From positions 1,047,501 to 1,111,500 of the forward strand of contig NZ_LR134365.1 in the NCBI RefSeq assembly GCF_900637305.1: a DNA stretch of 64,000 nucleotides. Reading direction: 5' to 3'. Each line of letters starts with the position of its first letter. Positions within the stretch are counted from its first letter, which is position 1. The translations under genes were made by a program, and so were the position numbers. This DNA comes from Cardiobacterium hominis (GTDB taxonomy: Bacteria > Pseudomonadota > Gammaproteobacteria > Cardiobacteriales > Cardiobacteriaceae). Shown in pieces: positions 53,010-62,700 of this stretch. The notes beneath the pieces are model-generated. The model was not told where the DNA came from and made no database searches. It saw only the letters and a list, made by a program, of their open reading frames with translations.

Positions 53010-54470
53010 TTACCTAAATCTTCCCCGCTGGCTTCGCTTTGCGGGGGAGGGAGGTATTTCTGATGGTAACTGCTCTGCGGAGTAGCGCGCTTCCCGCCTA
53101 TCATCTTTTTTCTGTTTCACCGCAGGTGGCTTCGGCTTTGGTTTTTCTACTGGTTTCGCGGCGGTCGGCGTAAACAGTTGTGCTGCCCATGCGCGACCGC
53201 TGTCCTGCGTGAGTTCGCCGCTGAGGTGTAGCAGTTGCAGGCAGGCGGCGATGTAGCGGTATTTGGCTTCTGCCAGTTGTTCTTTTGCTTGGGCTTTTTC
53301 TTGTTCGGCCTTGATTTCGTCAATGGTGTTGCGCACACCGACTTCTCTGCCGAGGCGGGTGGATTCGAGTTTGGCGGTGTTGGTGTGCAGCAGTTGTTGT
53401 TGTGCAGCGATTTGCGCCTGCTCGCCGTGGATGGTGGCGAGGGTCTGCCGCACTTGCAGGCGGATTTGCTCGGTCTCGGCTTCGAGTTCTGCTTCGCGTT
53501 GCGCGAGGATTTCTTGGCTTTGTTTTTCTTTGCTGCGGATTTCGCCGCCGCTGTAGATGGGGATGGTGAATTGTACGCCGACGTAAGCGCCGCGGTTGCG
53601 GTTGCTGTTCGGGTTGCCGCCGTGTTGCGCGATTTTGTTGCGGTTGTCCTGGTAGCCGACGTTAAGGCTCAGTTGTGGCCAGTGTTCGCTTTGCGCGGTG
53701 GCACGGTCGGCTTCGCTTTTTTCGACTTGCAGGCGGCGGGTCTGGACGGCGGCACTGTTGGCAATCGCCTGGTCTATCCATTGGTTTTCGCTTTGTCGGT
53801 TGGCGAGGTCGGGCAGGGTTTTGTCCGCAAGCGCTTCGGCGTGGTCAGGGGCAAGGCCGGTGAGGTTGGCAAGGCGGTTTTGTGCGGTAACGAGTTCAGT
53901 GCGCAGGCGGATTTCTTTGGCGTTGGCACTATCAAGACCCGCTTGGGCTTCGTAGGTGTCGATGATAGTCGCCTCACCGGATTCAAAAAGCCCTTTGGCT
54001 TGGGCAATTTGCGCGGTGTAAGCGCTTTTTTCGGCGGTGACGGCGGCGAGTTTGTCTTGCGCGGTGAGGATGTCGAGGTAGGCTTTGCCGGTTTCGAGCA
54101 TCAGCTCGCTCGCGGTATTGTCCAGTTGGCTGTCGCCCAGGCGGGCGGTGATTTGTTCGGCCTGGTACTGGCGCCAGCGCGGGCCATCAATGAGCGGTTG
54201 GCTGATTTGGGCGTTCCAGCCGTGGCTGCGGTATTTGTCGTAGCTGTCTTGGGCGCGGTTGGTGTAATTGGCGTTGGCGCTTATTTGCGGCAGCAGGCGC
54301 GCTTTTGCCTGCTCTTGCGGCTCTTGTGCGGCTGCGCGGGCATGGCGCGCAGCGTCGTATTCGGCGGAGTGATAGCGTGCAGCCGTCCAGGCTTCGTTGA
54401 GATCAAAGGCGCTGGCAGGGAGGATACTTATATATGTAAGTATGGCGAGGAGGCGAGGGGTGGTCATCAT
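53010..54470 (-). CDS. TolC-family outer membrane channel of the T1SS
   Basis: The gene encodes 486 residues. A signal peptide ends near residue 21 (LPASA). The two-fold repeated outer membrane efflux layout is visible, with NEAWTAARYHSAEYDAARHA and IPIYSGGEIRSKEKQSQE. It would form the outer membrane duct for the RTX proteins. The last 15 or so residues (PPSPAKRSQRGRF) come from a dispersed GC-rich element, so the native C-terminus was probably altered. The start overlaps the end of the hlyD-like gene region (gap 2). Confidence 0.9.
   Translation of the reverse strand: MMTTPRLLAILTYISILPASAFDLNEAWTAARYHSAEYDAARHARAAAQEPQEQAKARLLPQISANANYTNRAQDSYDKYRSHGWNAQISQPLIDGPRWRQYQAEQITARLGDSQLDNTASELMLETGKAYLDILTAQDKLAAVTAEKSAYTAQIAQAKGLFESGEATIIDTYEAQAGLDSANAKEIRLRTELVTAQNRLANLTGLAPDHAEALADKTLPDLANRQSENQWIDQAIANSAAVQTRRLQVEKSEADRATAQSEHWPQLSLNVGYQDNRNKIAQHGGNPNSNRNRGAYVGVQFTIPIYSGGEIRSKEKQSQEILAQREAELEAETEQIRLQVRQTLATIHGEQAQIAAQQQLLHTNTAKLESTRLGREVGVRNTIDEIKAEQEKAQAKEQLAEAKYRYIAACLQLLHLSGELTQDSGRAWAAQLFTPTAAKPVEKPKPKPPAVKQKKDDRREARYSAEQLPSEIPPSPAKRSQRGRFR
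53027..53052. repeat. GC-rich dispersed element at the end of the tolC-like gene
   Basis: TTCCCCGCTGG through GGGGGAGGGAGG, related to the elements at 14,018 and 43,325. It encodes the last residues of the TolC-like protein. Confidence 0.45.
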
Positions 54471-54472
54471 GG

Positions 54473-55906
54473 TTAGCGTTGGCGCAGGCTTTCGTCGATT
54501 TTAGTTTGTAGCGGGCTCAGGAGGTAGTCAAGCACGCGGCGCTTGCCGGTTTTGATTTCGGCGGTGATGTTCATCCCGGCGGAGAGGCGCACCGGCTGGC
54601 CTTCGATGTTCAGGGTATCGTGGTCAAGCGCGATGGTCGCGGCATAGACGAGGCCGAGTTGTTCGTTTTCGATAGCGTCGTAACTGATGGTTTGTACTTT
54701 GCCGGTGAGGTAGCCATAGCGGGTGTAGGGGAAGGCTTCGATTTTGATAACGGCTTCTTGTCCCTGGCGGACGAAGCCGATGTCTTTGTTGAGGATGAGC
54801 GCTTTGACGTTCAGCTGGTAGTCGTCGGGGACGATGACCAAGAGCGGTTGCGCCGCAGTTACCACGCCGCCGATGGTATGCGTCGCCAGTTGTTGTACGG
54901 TTCCGCTGACCGGTGCGGCGAGGCGCATCAAGCGCTGGCGTTGTTGTGCCTTGTCTAGTTGGGCGCGCAGTTGTGCGCTTTGTTCGTCTGCCTGGCGCAG
55001 GGCATCGAGGGTGTCGCGGCGGATGGTCTGGGTGTTGACGGCGCGGCTGTCTTTCGCTTCGTCTATCGCTGCCTTGATTTGTTCGCGCTGGTTGCGCTTG
55101 CTTTTGAGGTCGTTCTGGTTTTCGATCAGTTTGCTTTTTTGTTCGAGGTAGGCGTGGTTGGAGATGAAGTTTTGTTTGACCAGTTTGTTCAAGTCGCTAG
55201 TGCGCTTGCTTTCGATGCTGCCGAGATTAGTCAGTTTGTCAATTTCAGCATTGACTACACGCGACTCGGCTTCGTGCTGACGGATACGTGCGCCGATTTG
55301 CTGATCTTGTGCCGCCCAAGCCTGATACTGGTTGCTCACCAATAGCTGCGCCTGCAAGAAATCGGCTTCCTCAATGCCCGCCTGTAAGGCGGCGGCTTTG
55401 TTCATCTGCGGCGGGCGGTTGTGATCCAGCGCAGCAAGTAGCGCTTCATTACGCCATTTGGCGAGCTGCGCCGCGTGCAGCGCTTTTTCTGATTGGGTTA
55501 CATCGGCATCGCTACCCACTGCGCGCAGTTCCAGCAAGGTTTCGCCAGCTTCCACATGCTGACCGTCGCGCACATGGATGACCTTCACTTCCGCCGTCTC
55601 CAGCGGCTGAATCACCTTGCTCTGTCCGCCTGGCTCGGTTTTGCCTTGGGCGACGGCGACAATATCCAGTTGACCGAACCATGCCCAGACCAGCGCCAGC
55701 ACGGCAAAGAGCATAATTAGCCGCGCCGTCCATTTGGGCAGCGGCGATACCGGCGTTTCGGTAAGTTCAAGATGCGCAGGGAGAAAATCACGCTCGTGGC
55801 GGTCGCGCTTGGGTGGTTCCAGTTCCTTGCGTACCGCCCAGACGTTACGCCACACGGTGAGGTAACGCTTGAGCAGGTCGCTCCATGCTTCTTTGCGGAT
55901 GCCCAT
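54473..55906 (-). CDS. HlyD-family periplasmic adaptor of the T1SS
   Basis: The gene encodes 477 residues, the size of HlyD. A cytoplasmic N-terminus (about 60 residues) precedes one membrane span (ARLIMLFAVLALVWAWFG), then a barrel-lipoyl half, a long coiled-coil hairpin (about 120-320) and the second half with MRLAAPVSGTVQQL and GMNITAEIKTGKR. It bridges the ABC transporter and the TolC-like duct. AGGAG precedes the ATG. Confidence 0.93.
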   Translation of the reverse strand: MGIRKEAWSDLLKRYLTVWRNVWAVRKELEPPKRDRHERDFLPAHLELTETPVSPLPKWTARLIMLFAVLALVWAWFGQLDIVAVAQGKTEPGGQSKVIQPLETAEVKVIHVRDGQHVEAGETLLELRAVGSDADVTQSEKALHAAQLAKWRNEALLAALDHNRPPQMNKAAALQAGIEEADFLQAQLLVSNQYQAWAAQDQQIGARIRQHEAESRVVNAEIDKLTNLGSIESKRTSDLNKLVKQNFISNHAYLEQKSKLIENQNDLKSKRNQREQIKAAIDEAKDSRAVNTQTIRRDTLDALRQADEQSAQLRAQLDKAQQRQRLMRLAAPVSGTVQQLATHTIGGVVTAAQPLLVIVPDDYQLNVKALILNKDIGFVRQGQEAVIKIEAFPYTRYGYLTGKVQTISYDAIENEQLGLVYAATIALDHDTLNIEGQPVRLSAGMNITAEIKTGKRRVLDYLLSPLQTKIDESLRQR

Positions 55907-55949
55907 TTATACCGCTCCTGTTTCGTTCATCGTTGTGCTTCTTCACGCG

Positions 55950-55966
55950 GGATACATATATATGTA
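55950..55966. repeat. AT palindrome between hlyB-like and hlyD-like genes
   Basis: ATACATATATATGTAT lies in the 62-base gap between the two T1SS genes. A similar TA-rich dyad occurs at 54,424-54,443 inside the tolC-like signal sequence. Function unknown. Confidence 0.35.
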
Positions 55967-55968
55967 TA

Positions 55969-58038
55969 TCACCCATTCTGCAACTGGTACAAATAGCGGT
56001 AATACCCCTGCTCGCGTTTGAGCAGCTCCTCATGCGTGCCTTCCTCGACAATCCGCCCCTTGTCCATCGCAATAATGCGGTGCGCCCGGCGCACAGTAGA
56101 AAGGCGGTGCGCGATAATCAGCACGGTGCGGTCGCGGCAGATGGCATCCATGTTCGCCATGATGGCGCGTTCCGACTCATAATCCAGCGCGCTCGTCGCC
56201 TCATCCAAAATCAAAATACGTGGATTCGTTACCAATGCGCGGGCGATGGCGATGCGCTGCCGCTGCCCGCCGGAAAGCCCCGCGCCCTGTTCACCGACCA
56301 TGGTGTCATAACCCTCGCGCAGCTCCATGATGAAATCATGTGCCCCGGCCAATTGCGCCGCCTGAATCACCCGCTCCAGCGGCATCCCCGGATCAGAAAG
56401 GGCGATATTGTCGCGCACGCTGGCATTCATCAGCACATTCTCCTGCAACACCACCCCCACCTGGCGACGTAACCAAGCCGGATCAGCCAGCGCCAAATCA
56501 TTGCCGTCAATCAACACCCGTCCCTGCTCTGGCACATACAGCCGCTGCACCAGCTTGGTCAGCGTACTCTTGCCCGAACCGGAACGGCCAACAATACCAA
56601 TCACCTCACCGGCGCGGAACTGCACACTCAAATCCGGCAATACCAACTGCCCATCCGGGCGATAGCGGAACTGCACATGGTCAAAAGCAATATCGCCACG
56701 AATCTCCGGCAAATTAAGGCGGGAAGAAGGATTTTCCGTCGGCGTATTCAAAATATCACCAAGCCGTGCCACCGAAATCCCGACCTGCTGAAAATCCTGC
56801 CACAGTTGCGCAAGCCGTATCACCGGAGCCGCTACCTGCCCGGCCAACATATTAAAAGCAATCAACTGCCCCACCGTCAGCTTGCCTTCAATCACCAGCT
56901 TCGCGCCAAAATAAAGAGTAGCGATAGTTACCGACTTCTGAATGAGCTGAATCCCTTGCTGGCCGATAGTCGCGAGCTTGGTCACGCGGAAACCCGTCTG
57001 CACATAACTCGCCATCTGCTTGTCCCAGCGCCGCGTCATCTGCGGCTCGACTGCCATTGACTTTATCGTCCCCAGTGCCGACACCGATTCCACCAAAAAA
57101 GACTGATTATCCGCATAGCGGGCGAATTTCTCGTTCAGCCGTGCGCGCAACACCGGCGTAATCAGCGCCGACCAGGCGGCATATACCGGCAGCGACACCA
57201 CCACGATCAACGTCAGCCAGCCGCTGTAAAACCACATCACCGCGATAAAGATGAAAGAAAACAGCAAATCCAGCACCGAGGTCAGCGCCTGCCCAGTCAA
57301 AAAATTGCGAATCTGCTCCAGCTCGCGCACCCGTGCCACCGTATCGCCAACGCGGCGCTGCTCAAAATAACTAATCGGCAACTGCAACAAATGGCGATAA
57401 AGCCGCGCGCCCAGCTCCACATCAATGCGGCTGGTCGTATGCGCAAAAATATAAGAGCGCAGCCCGCCCAGCACCACCTCAAACAGTGTCACCACCACAA
57501 AAGCGACGGCAATCACATCGAGCGTACTGAAACCACGATGCACCAGCACCTTGTCCATCACTACCTGAAAAAAGAGCGGGGTAATCAGCGCGAACAACTG
57601 CAACACAATCGATACCGCCAACACCTCCAAAAAAATCCGGCGGTACTTAATCACCGCCGGAATAAACCAGGTGAAATCAAACTTGGCGAGAGAACCCAAG
57701 ATGGAGGCACGCGAGGCGACCAAAATCAACTGCCCGGAAAAGCGCGCGGCAAAATCTGCCAAAGACAACAAAAGCGGCTTGCCCGCCGCCAAATCCTGAA
57801 TCAAAAACTGTCCGTCATCCACCCGCGCCAAAATAAAATGCTGTCCGTCCGGCTGCCACACCACCGCAGGCAAAGCCAGCAAATGCAACCTGGATACCGA
57901 ACGGGAAACGGCGCGCACCTTCAAACCCAAATAACGCGCCGCCAATAACCACTCCTCCTGATTCAAATCCTTGCCATTGGCAGAAAAGCGGTGCAACAAA
58001 TCCTCGCCACTCGCTGCCACCCCATGCACGTGCGCCAT
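55969..58038 (-). CDS. HlyB-family ABC transporter of the T1SS
   Basis: The gene encodes 689 residues. Domain order: an N-terminal C39-like domain without the catalytic cysteine (residues 1-115), six membrane spans (about 140-410), and the ATPase with [28 protein letters not shown] and AHRLST. The lost protease site is typical of exporters of RTX proteins, whose C39-like domain only binds substrate. The protein starts about 20 residues later than HlyB; a stop codon lies just upstream in frame, so the short N-terminus is real in this sequence. Confidence 0.93.
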   Translation of the reverse strand: MAHVHGVAASGEDLLHRFSANGKDLNQEEWLLAARYLGLKVRAVSRSVSRLHLLALPAVVWQPDGQHFILARVDDGQFLIQDLAAGKPLLLSLADFAARFSGQLILVASRASILGSLAKFDFTWFIPAVIKYRRIFLEVLAVSIVLQLFALITPLFFQVVMDKVLVHRGFSTLDVIAVAFVVVTLFEVVLGGLRSYIFAHTTSRIDVELGARLYRHLLQLPISYFEQRRVGDTVARVRELEQIRNFLTGQALTSVLDLLFSFIFIAVMWFYSGWLTLIVVVSLPVYAAWSALITPVLRARLNEKFARYADNQSFLVESVSALGTIKSMAVEPQMTRRWDKQMASYVQTGFRVTKLATIGQQGIQLIQKSVTIATLYFGAKLVIEGKLTVGQLIAFNMLAGQVAAPVIRLAQLWQDFQQVGISVARLGDILNTPTENPSSRLNLPEIRGDIAFDHVQFRYRPDGQLVLPDLSVQFRAGEVIGIVGRSGSGKSTLTKLVQRLYVPEQGRVLIDGNDLALADPAWLRRQVGVVLQENVLMNASVRDNIALSDPGMPLERVIQAAQLAGAHDFIMELREGYDTMVGEQGAGLSGGQRQRIAIARALVTNPRILILDEATSALDYESERAIMANMDAICRDRTVLIIAHRLSTVRRAHRIIAMDKGRIVEEGTHEELLKREQGYYRYLYQLQNG

Positions 58039-58363
58039 AAAATGGTGGAGGCAACAGCAGCACTAACGGGGGACGTGTCCATATGCAGGCAAGATGAAGG
58101 AAAAGAAACAAATAGTTAAGATGTGGCGGATTCTTGCAGTGGTTGGTGGTGAAGTCAAATGACGGATATGACCGTAGGCAGGATTGCTGGGTGTTGTGAG
58201 TAAATATTTTACTGTAAACAAAGGCATTTTTAGTGGTGGATGAGCCGATTACAGTATAGATAGATTTCAGGATACCGCCCATATTCAATGGTGGTAGGGT
58301 GAGGCTTACCCCATCATTTTGAAAAACCGTGCTTGCAGATAGCGGTAGGGCGCCTTTTCAGAC
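58039..58363. other. intergenic region between T1SS and FrpC-like operons
   Basis: About 320 bases separating the leftward hlyB-like gene from rightward genes. It should hold divergent promoters, but I cannot assign hexamers with confidence. No gene or terminator is seen. Confidence 0.4.
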
Positions 58364-58516
58364 ATGAATATGAACGATATTGTGAAAAAATACAAAGGTT
58401 ACTACATGGTCATTATGTGTGATGAACCGCATAGTTACTGGGTTTTTGGCAGGCTGGTGCGTGAAGGAAGGTGGCTTGAGTGGCGTGGGAGGGTAGAGAG
58501 GAGTTGCTCGTGTTAG
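58364..58516 (+). CDS. possible small ORF upstream of the propeller gene
   Basis: A 50-residue frame starting MNMNDIVKKYKGYYMVIMCD and rich in Trp, Arg and Tyr. The composition looks protein-like and differs from shadow frames, but there is no strong Shine-Dalgarno sequence. No family recognised; it may be a remnant of a longer gene. Confidence 0.3.
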   Translation: MNMNDIVKKYKGYYMVIMCDEPHSYWVFGRLVREGRWLEWRGRVERSCSC

Positions 58517-58594
58517 CAAAGTTGTAGTATGGTTTTTGTAACTCTCAACAGGCGGACAAATAAAATCTGCTACTTGATTCAGGAGAATTTACGG

Positions 58595-59701
58595 ATGCAA
58601 CCTATGCAGAAAAAGCAAACTTTTTGGCAAATAGTGCTAAAAAGTGCGACTATAGACTTAGGGAGTTACTCGCGTTATCTGTTTCTTGTCTGTATGGTCT
58701 GGGTATCTTCTTGGGCACACGCGGCAGAGCCTATTATCAATGCGGCTGTCAATGCGGATGAAACACTACTGGTAACAGTGCAGGGAAAGAAAGCAACCGT
58801 ATGGGAAATCGCTACAGGGAAAAAACTTTACGATGTACAGATGCCAGAGGACGACTGGTCTTATAAAGAATCAGAGAATACTGGGCGAATTATGGTTGCG
58901 ACCTTTGATCCCAAAAATCGCTGGCTTGCTGTTGGTGGAGTTGCCAATGGAATTTATCTTTTTGATATAAGATCTGGCGCATTAAAAAAGACCGTAGTGC
59001 CTAATGTCAGATTTATTGAAGATATATGCATATCCCCAAATGGGAATTTTTTGGTAGATACATTTATAGGAGGATTAAGTATATGGGACACTACAAAATG
59101 GACGCACCAGCATATTAAAAGAGACAATAAAGAGTCCGTTCCTGTTGGGGAATGCTTGTTTATATCGGACAAAAGATTTATAACAGCATCTGATAATGGG
59201 GATTTAGAAATTTTTGAAACAGATGGGAAAAATACCGTAACTAAAAAAATTGCTCTAGATGTCAATGACATCCATTCACTGGCGGTTAATGCAAACAAAG
59301 ATAAACTTGCTGTTTCATTTGATAATGGGAAAAGAGAGTTTCTTTTTATTGGAAATGTGAAGCATTTGTCAATCTCGGAGATAAATACAGATGATATAAA
59401 TAACACTAATTTTGCAAGAACCTTATCTTGGGGAAAAGCTAATGTGTTATTTTCAGCAGGAGCGTTTGGTGATAGAAAGGAAAAATTTAATATGGTAGCA
59501 TGGATATTTGATGATTTAAATAATTTAAAATATCGATATATATTAGGGGTATCGCAAGAAATTATTCAAAAAATCATATCTCTAAAAAATGGTAATTTTA
59601 TCATCGCTACCGTTGAGCCGTCTTGGATAGAGTTGGATGAAAAAGGAAGGATGTTACGTTACGTGAGAACAGATTTTCCTTCTGAACAATTTTCTTTTTA
59701 A
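58595..59701 (+). CDS. secreted beta-propeller-like protein preceding FrpC-like gene
   Basis: From the ATG at 58595 (AGGAG nine bases upstream) the gene encodes 368 residues. An unusually long signal region (hydrophobic YLFLVCMVWVSSWAHA, about residues 27-43) suggests export. The rest has repeated WD40-like blades such as NRWLAVGGVANGIYLFDIRSG and GNFLVDTFIGGLSIWDTT. It is strongly AT-rich. It ends 21 bases before the FrpC-like gene, the place of frpD before frpC in Neisseria. FrpD binds the FrpC N-terminus, so this protein may be a partner; it is not an FrpD homologue that I can recognise. Confidence 0.7.
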   Translation: MQPMQKKQTFWQIVLKSATIDLGSYSRYLFLVCMVWVSSWAHAAEPIINAAVNADETLLVTVQGKKATVWEIATGKKLYDVQMPEDDWSYKESENTGRIMVATFDPKNRWLAVGGVANGIYLFDIRSGALKKTVVPNVRFIEDICISPNGNFLVDTFIGGLSIWDTTKWTHQHIKRDNKESVPVGECLFISDKRFITASDNGDLEIFETDGKNTVTKKIALDVNDIHSLAVNANKDKLAVSFDNGKREFLFIGNVKHLSISEINTDDINNTNFARTLSWGKANVLFSAGAFGDRKEKFNMVAWIFDDLNNLKYRYILGVSQEIIQKIISLKNGNFIIATVEPSWIELDEKGRMLRYVRTDFPSEQFSF

Positions 59702-59722
59702 AATCAATTTTGGGAGTTTACT

Positions 59723-62700
59723 ATGGCTGGTAAAATTAATGAAGTTATTGAAGGTGCTAAACGAGCTAAAGAAGCTAACGATACAATAGAAGATCTTAAG
59801 CAAGATAAAGAAGATATTGAGAGAGGCGTAACCGTTTTAAGAAATTTCTTTAATGGAAAAACAGCGGATGAGAAAACTTTAGGGAATTTAGTAGAAGGTG
59901 GCAGGATAGTAGTGCGGAGAACAGCTCCCAGTATACTCGCTGATTCAGCAGATCAAGCTCTATCTAACCTTCAGGGCAGTTTAAATAATGTTTCATCTAT
60001 CATGGCATCAGTGTATATAGACAAAAGAGATGCTATTATAGACGGAAGCAATGCAAGTACTGTTAATGAAGAAGCTAGAAAAAAAGATGGCGCTAATGTA
60101 AAAAACAATAAGCAAGATACAAATAAGGGAAGGTACAATGGTTCCTTTATGCCTACAGAGGGAACATATACAGTTTACCTTGATAACAAACCCTCATTTA
60201 CTTTAAAATATGAAAATATACCACTCCCCATTAATGAAGATTACAATAATCTTGGATTCGTAACTCTTTTACACCTTTATCCTTATGGTTGGGAAAATTA
60301 TAATTCATTTACAATTGATCCAAAAATTAAAGCGGGCTGGGACGATCTCTACCGTTACGCAGCTATCCGCCAATACGATCCCCTCACCCTAGACCTTGAC
60401 GGCGATGGCATTGAAACCCTCGCCAGCAACGGTCATAAAGGTGCGCTCTTTGACCATAGTAATGACGGCATTCGTACCGCGACTGGTTGGATAAACAAGG
60501 ATGACGGCCTGCTCGTTTATGACCGCAATGGCGATGGTGTCGTCAATAACGGTGGTGAGCTTTTCGGCGACAACACCCTCCTTAAAAATGGCGAACGCGC
60601 TGCCAATGGTTATCAGGCATTGGCCGATCTCGATGACAACGGTGACGGCAAGGTAGATGCCGCCGACAGCGCTTTTGCCAAGCTGCGCGTCTGGCGCGAC
60701 CTGAATCAGGACGGCATCAGCCAGGAAGGCGAGCTGCTCACCCTCAATGAGGCCAAGGTCAAGGCACTCAATCTCGCCAATAAAAACAGCGATCGCGACT
60801 TGGGCAACGGCAACAGCCTCGCCGAAGAAGGTACCTATACCGACAGCGACGGTAACGAAAAACAAATGGGCGATCTCAACCTCGCCGCCGATCATTTCCA
60901 CAGCCGATATGCCGACAGCCTGCCGCTTACCGACGAACAGCAGCAAGCGCCGAACCTGCGTGGCAGCGGTCGCGTGCGCGACCTGCGTGAAGCGGCAGCA
61001 CAATCACCTGACGTCGCCGCCGCCCTGCAAGCCTATGCCAACGCGCAAACCAAGGAAGAACAACTGGCGCTGCGTGATCAACTTTTGCGCGCCTGGGCTG
61101 GCACCGATAAGCGCTTTACCACCGAAGGCGTCCTGGCAGCAGCGACACAAAAGTTTGCCCAAGCCAGTGGTAATAAAGGTAATGCCATTCCGCTCACTCC
61201 GGAACAACTCAAAGAATTGGGTACGATTCAGGGCCCCAGCATCTGGTCGCTGCTTGGCATTGAAGATCCAGATAAGAAAAAGAAAGCTGCTCTGCATGAA
61301 AAAATCGGCATTCTTGACGCCTTCACCGGCACCGATTCCACCCACCTCTATTACGGCACCAAGGCACAGGCACAACATACCCTCGACACCATTGAAAAAA
61401 CCTACACCAACCTTGCCGATAACCTCTACGACGGCCTGCTCTTCCAGACCCGCCTCAAGCCCTATCTCAATGCTATCCGCTTCGGCATGAGCGAGGACGG
61501 CAAACTGCAACTGGACTACAGCGGTGTCGCTGCCCTCTTCGACGAAGTTCACGCGAAAAATCCCGGCAAAGCCTTCACCGATCTCGGCGAACTGCTCGCT
61601 AAAGGCAACGCCGACGGCAAAAACACCGACCTGGCACCGCTTGCCGAGAAATTCGTGCAGTACGCGCAAGAGGCGAGCCGTAACGGCACCTTTGAGGCGT
61701 ACAGCAAGACGCTGGGTGAAACGACCTTTGCAACGATGGTATACAGTCTTATCCCTCATAGTGGTTTACTGAGCGAAAATATGCTTGCTACCATGGGTTA
61801 CAGAATCGGTAAAGATGGTGATGACACCTTGCGGGGTAATAACAATGCCAACTACCTTTATGGAGATAAAGGCAACGATGCTTTGAATGGCGGTGATGGC
61901 AATGATGTGCTACACGGAGGGGAAGGCGACGATTCATTAGGCGGTGATAGCGGCGATGACGTTTTGCACGGCAACGAAGGCAACGACCACCTCTACGGCG
62001 GAGCCGGACATGACACGCTTGATGGTGGCGCTGGTGATGACCATCTGGAAGGTGGTGATGTTGAAAGCGATACCTACCAGTTCCGTGCCGGTCATGGCAA
62101 AGATACCGTCACAGACTACGCTCACAACGACGAACAAGCGGACACGTTGCGCTTTAAGGGTGCGCAGGCAGAGAAAGCAGCCTTTGCACGTGAAGGCTAT
62201 GACCTTGTAGTTAAGGCTTATGGCGGCGATGACCGGGTCGCGTTGAAAGATTACTTCTACGGCGATAACTACAGCCGCTATAACTTCCACTTTGACGACA
62301 GCAAGCTGAGCAGGGAAGACCTCATCAAAAAAGGCTTTGACTTCACCAGTACAGAAAACAACGACTATCTGCAGGGTTGGTACTCGGATGATACCATCCA
62401 TGGCGGAGCCGGTGACGACACCCTCTATGGCTACGGTGGCAATGACACCCTCCATGGAGACAGCGGCAACGATGGTCTAAGTGGCGGTTACGGCAATGAC
62501 GTGCTGCACGGTGGAGAAGGCAACGACCACCTCTACGGCGAAGCCGGACATGACACGCTTGATGGTGGCGCTGGTGATGATCAGCTGGAAGGAGGCATCT
62601 ACGAAAGCGATACCTACCTGTTCCGCACCGGTCATGGCAAAGATACCGTCACAGACTACGCTCGCAACGACGAACAGGCGGACACGTTGCGCTTTGAGGG

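Noticed and set aside
52865..53104. 79-residue leftward frame at the end of the tolC-like gene
   Set aside because: Overlaps the tolC-like coding end in another frame, low-complexity sequence, no ribosome site.
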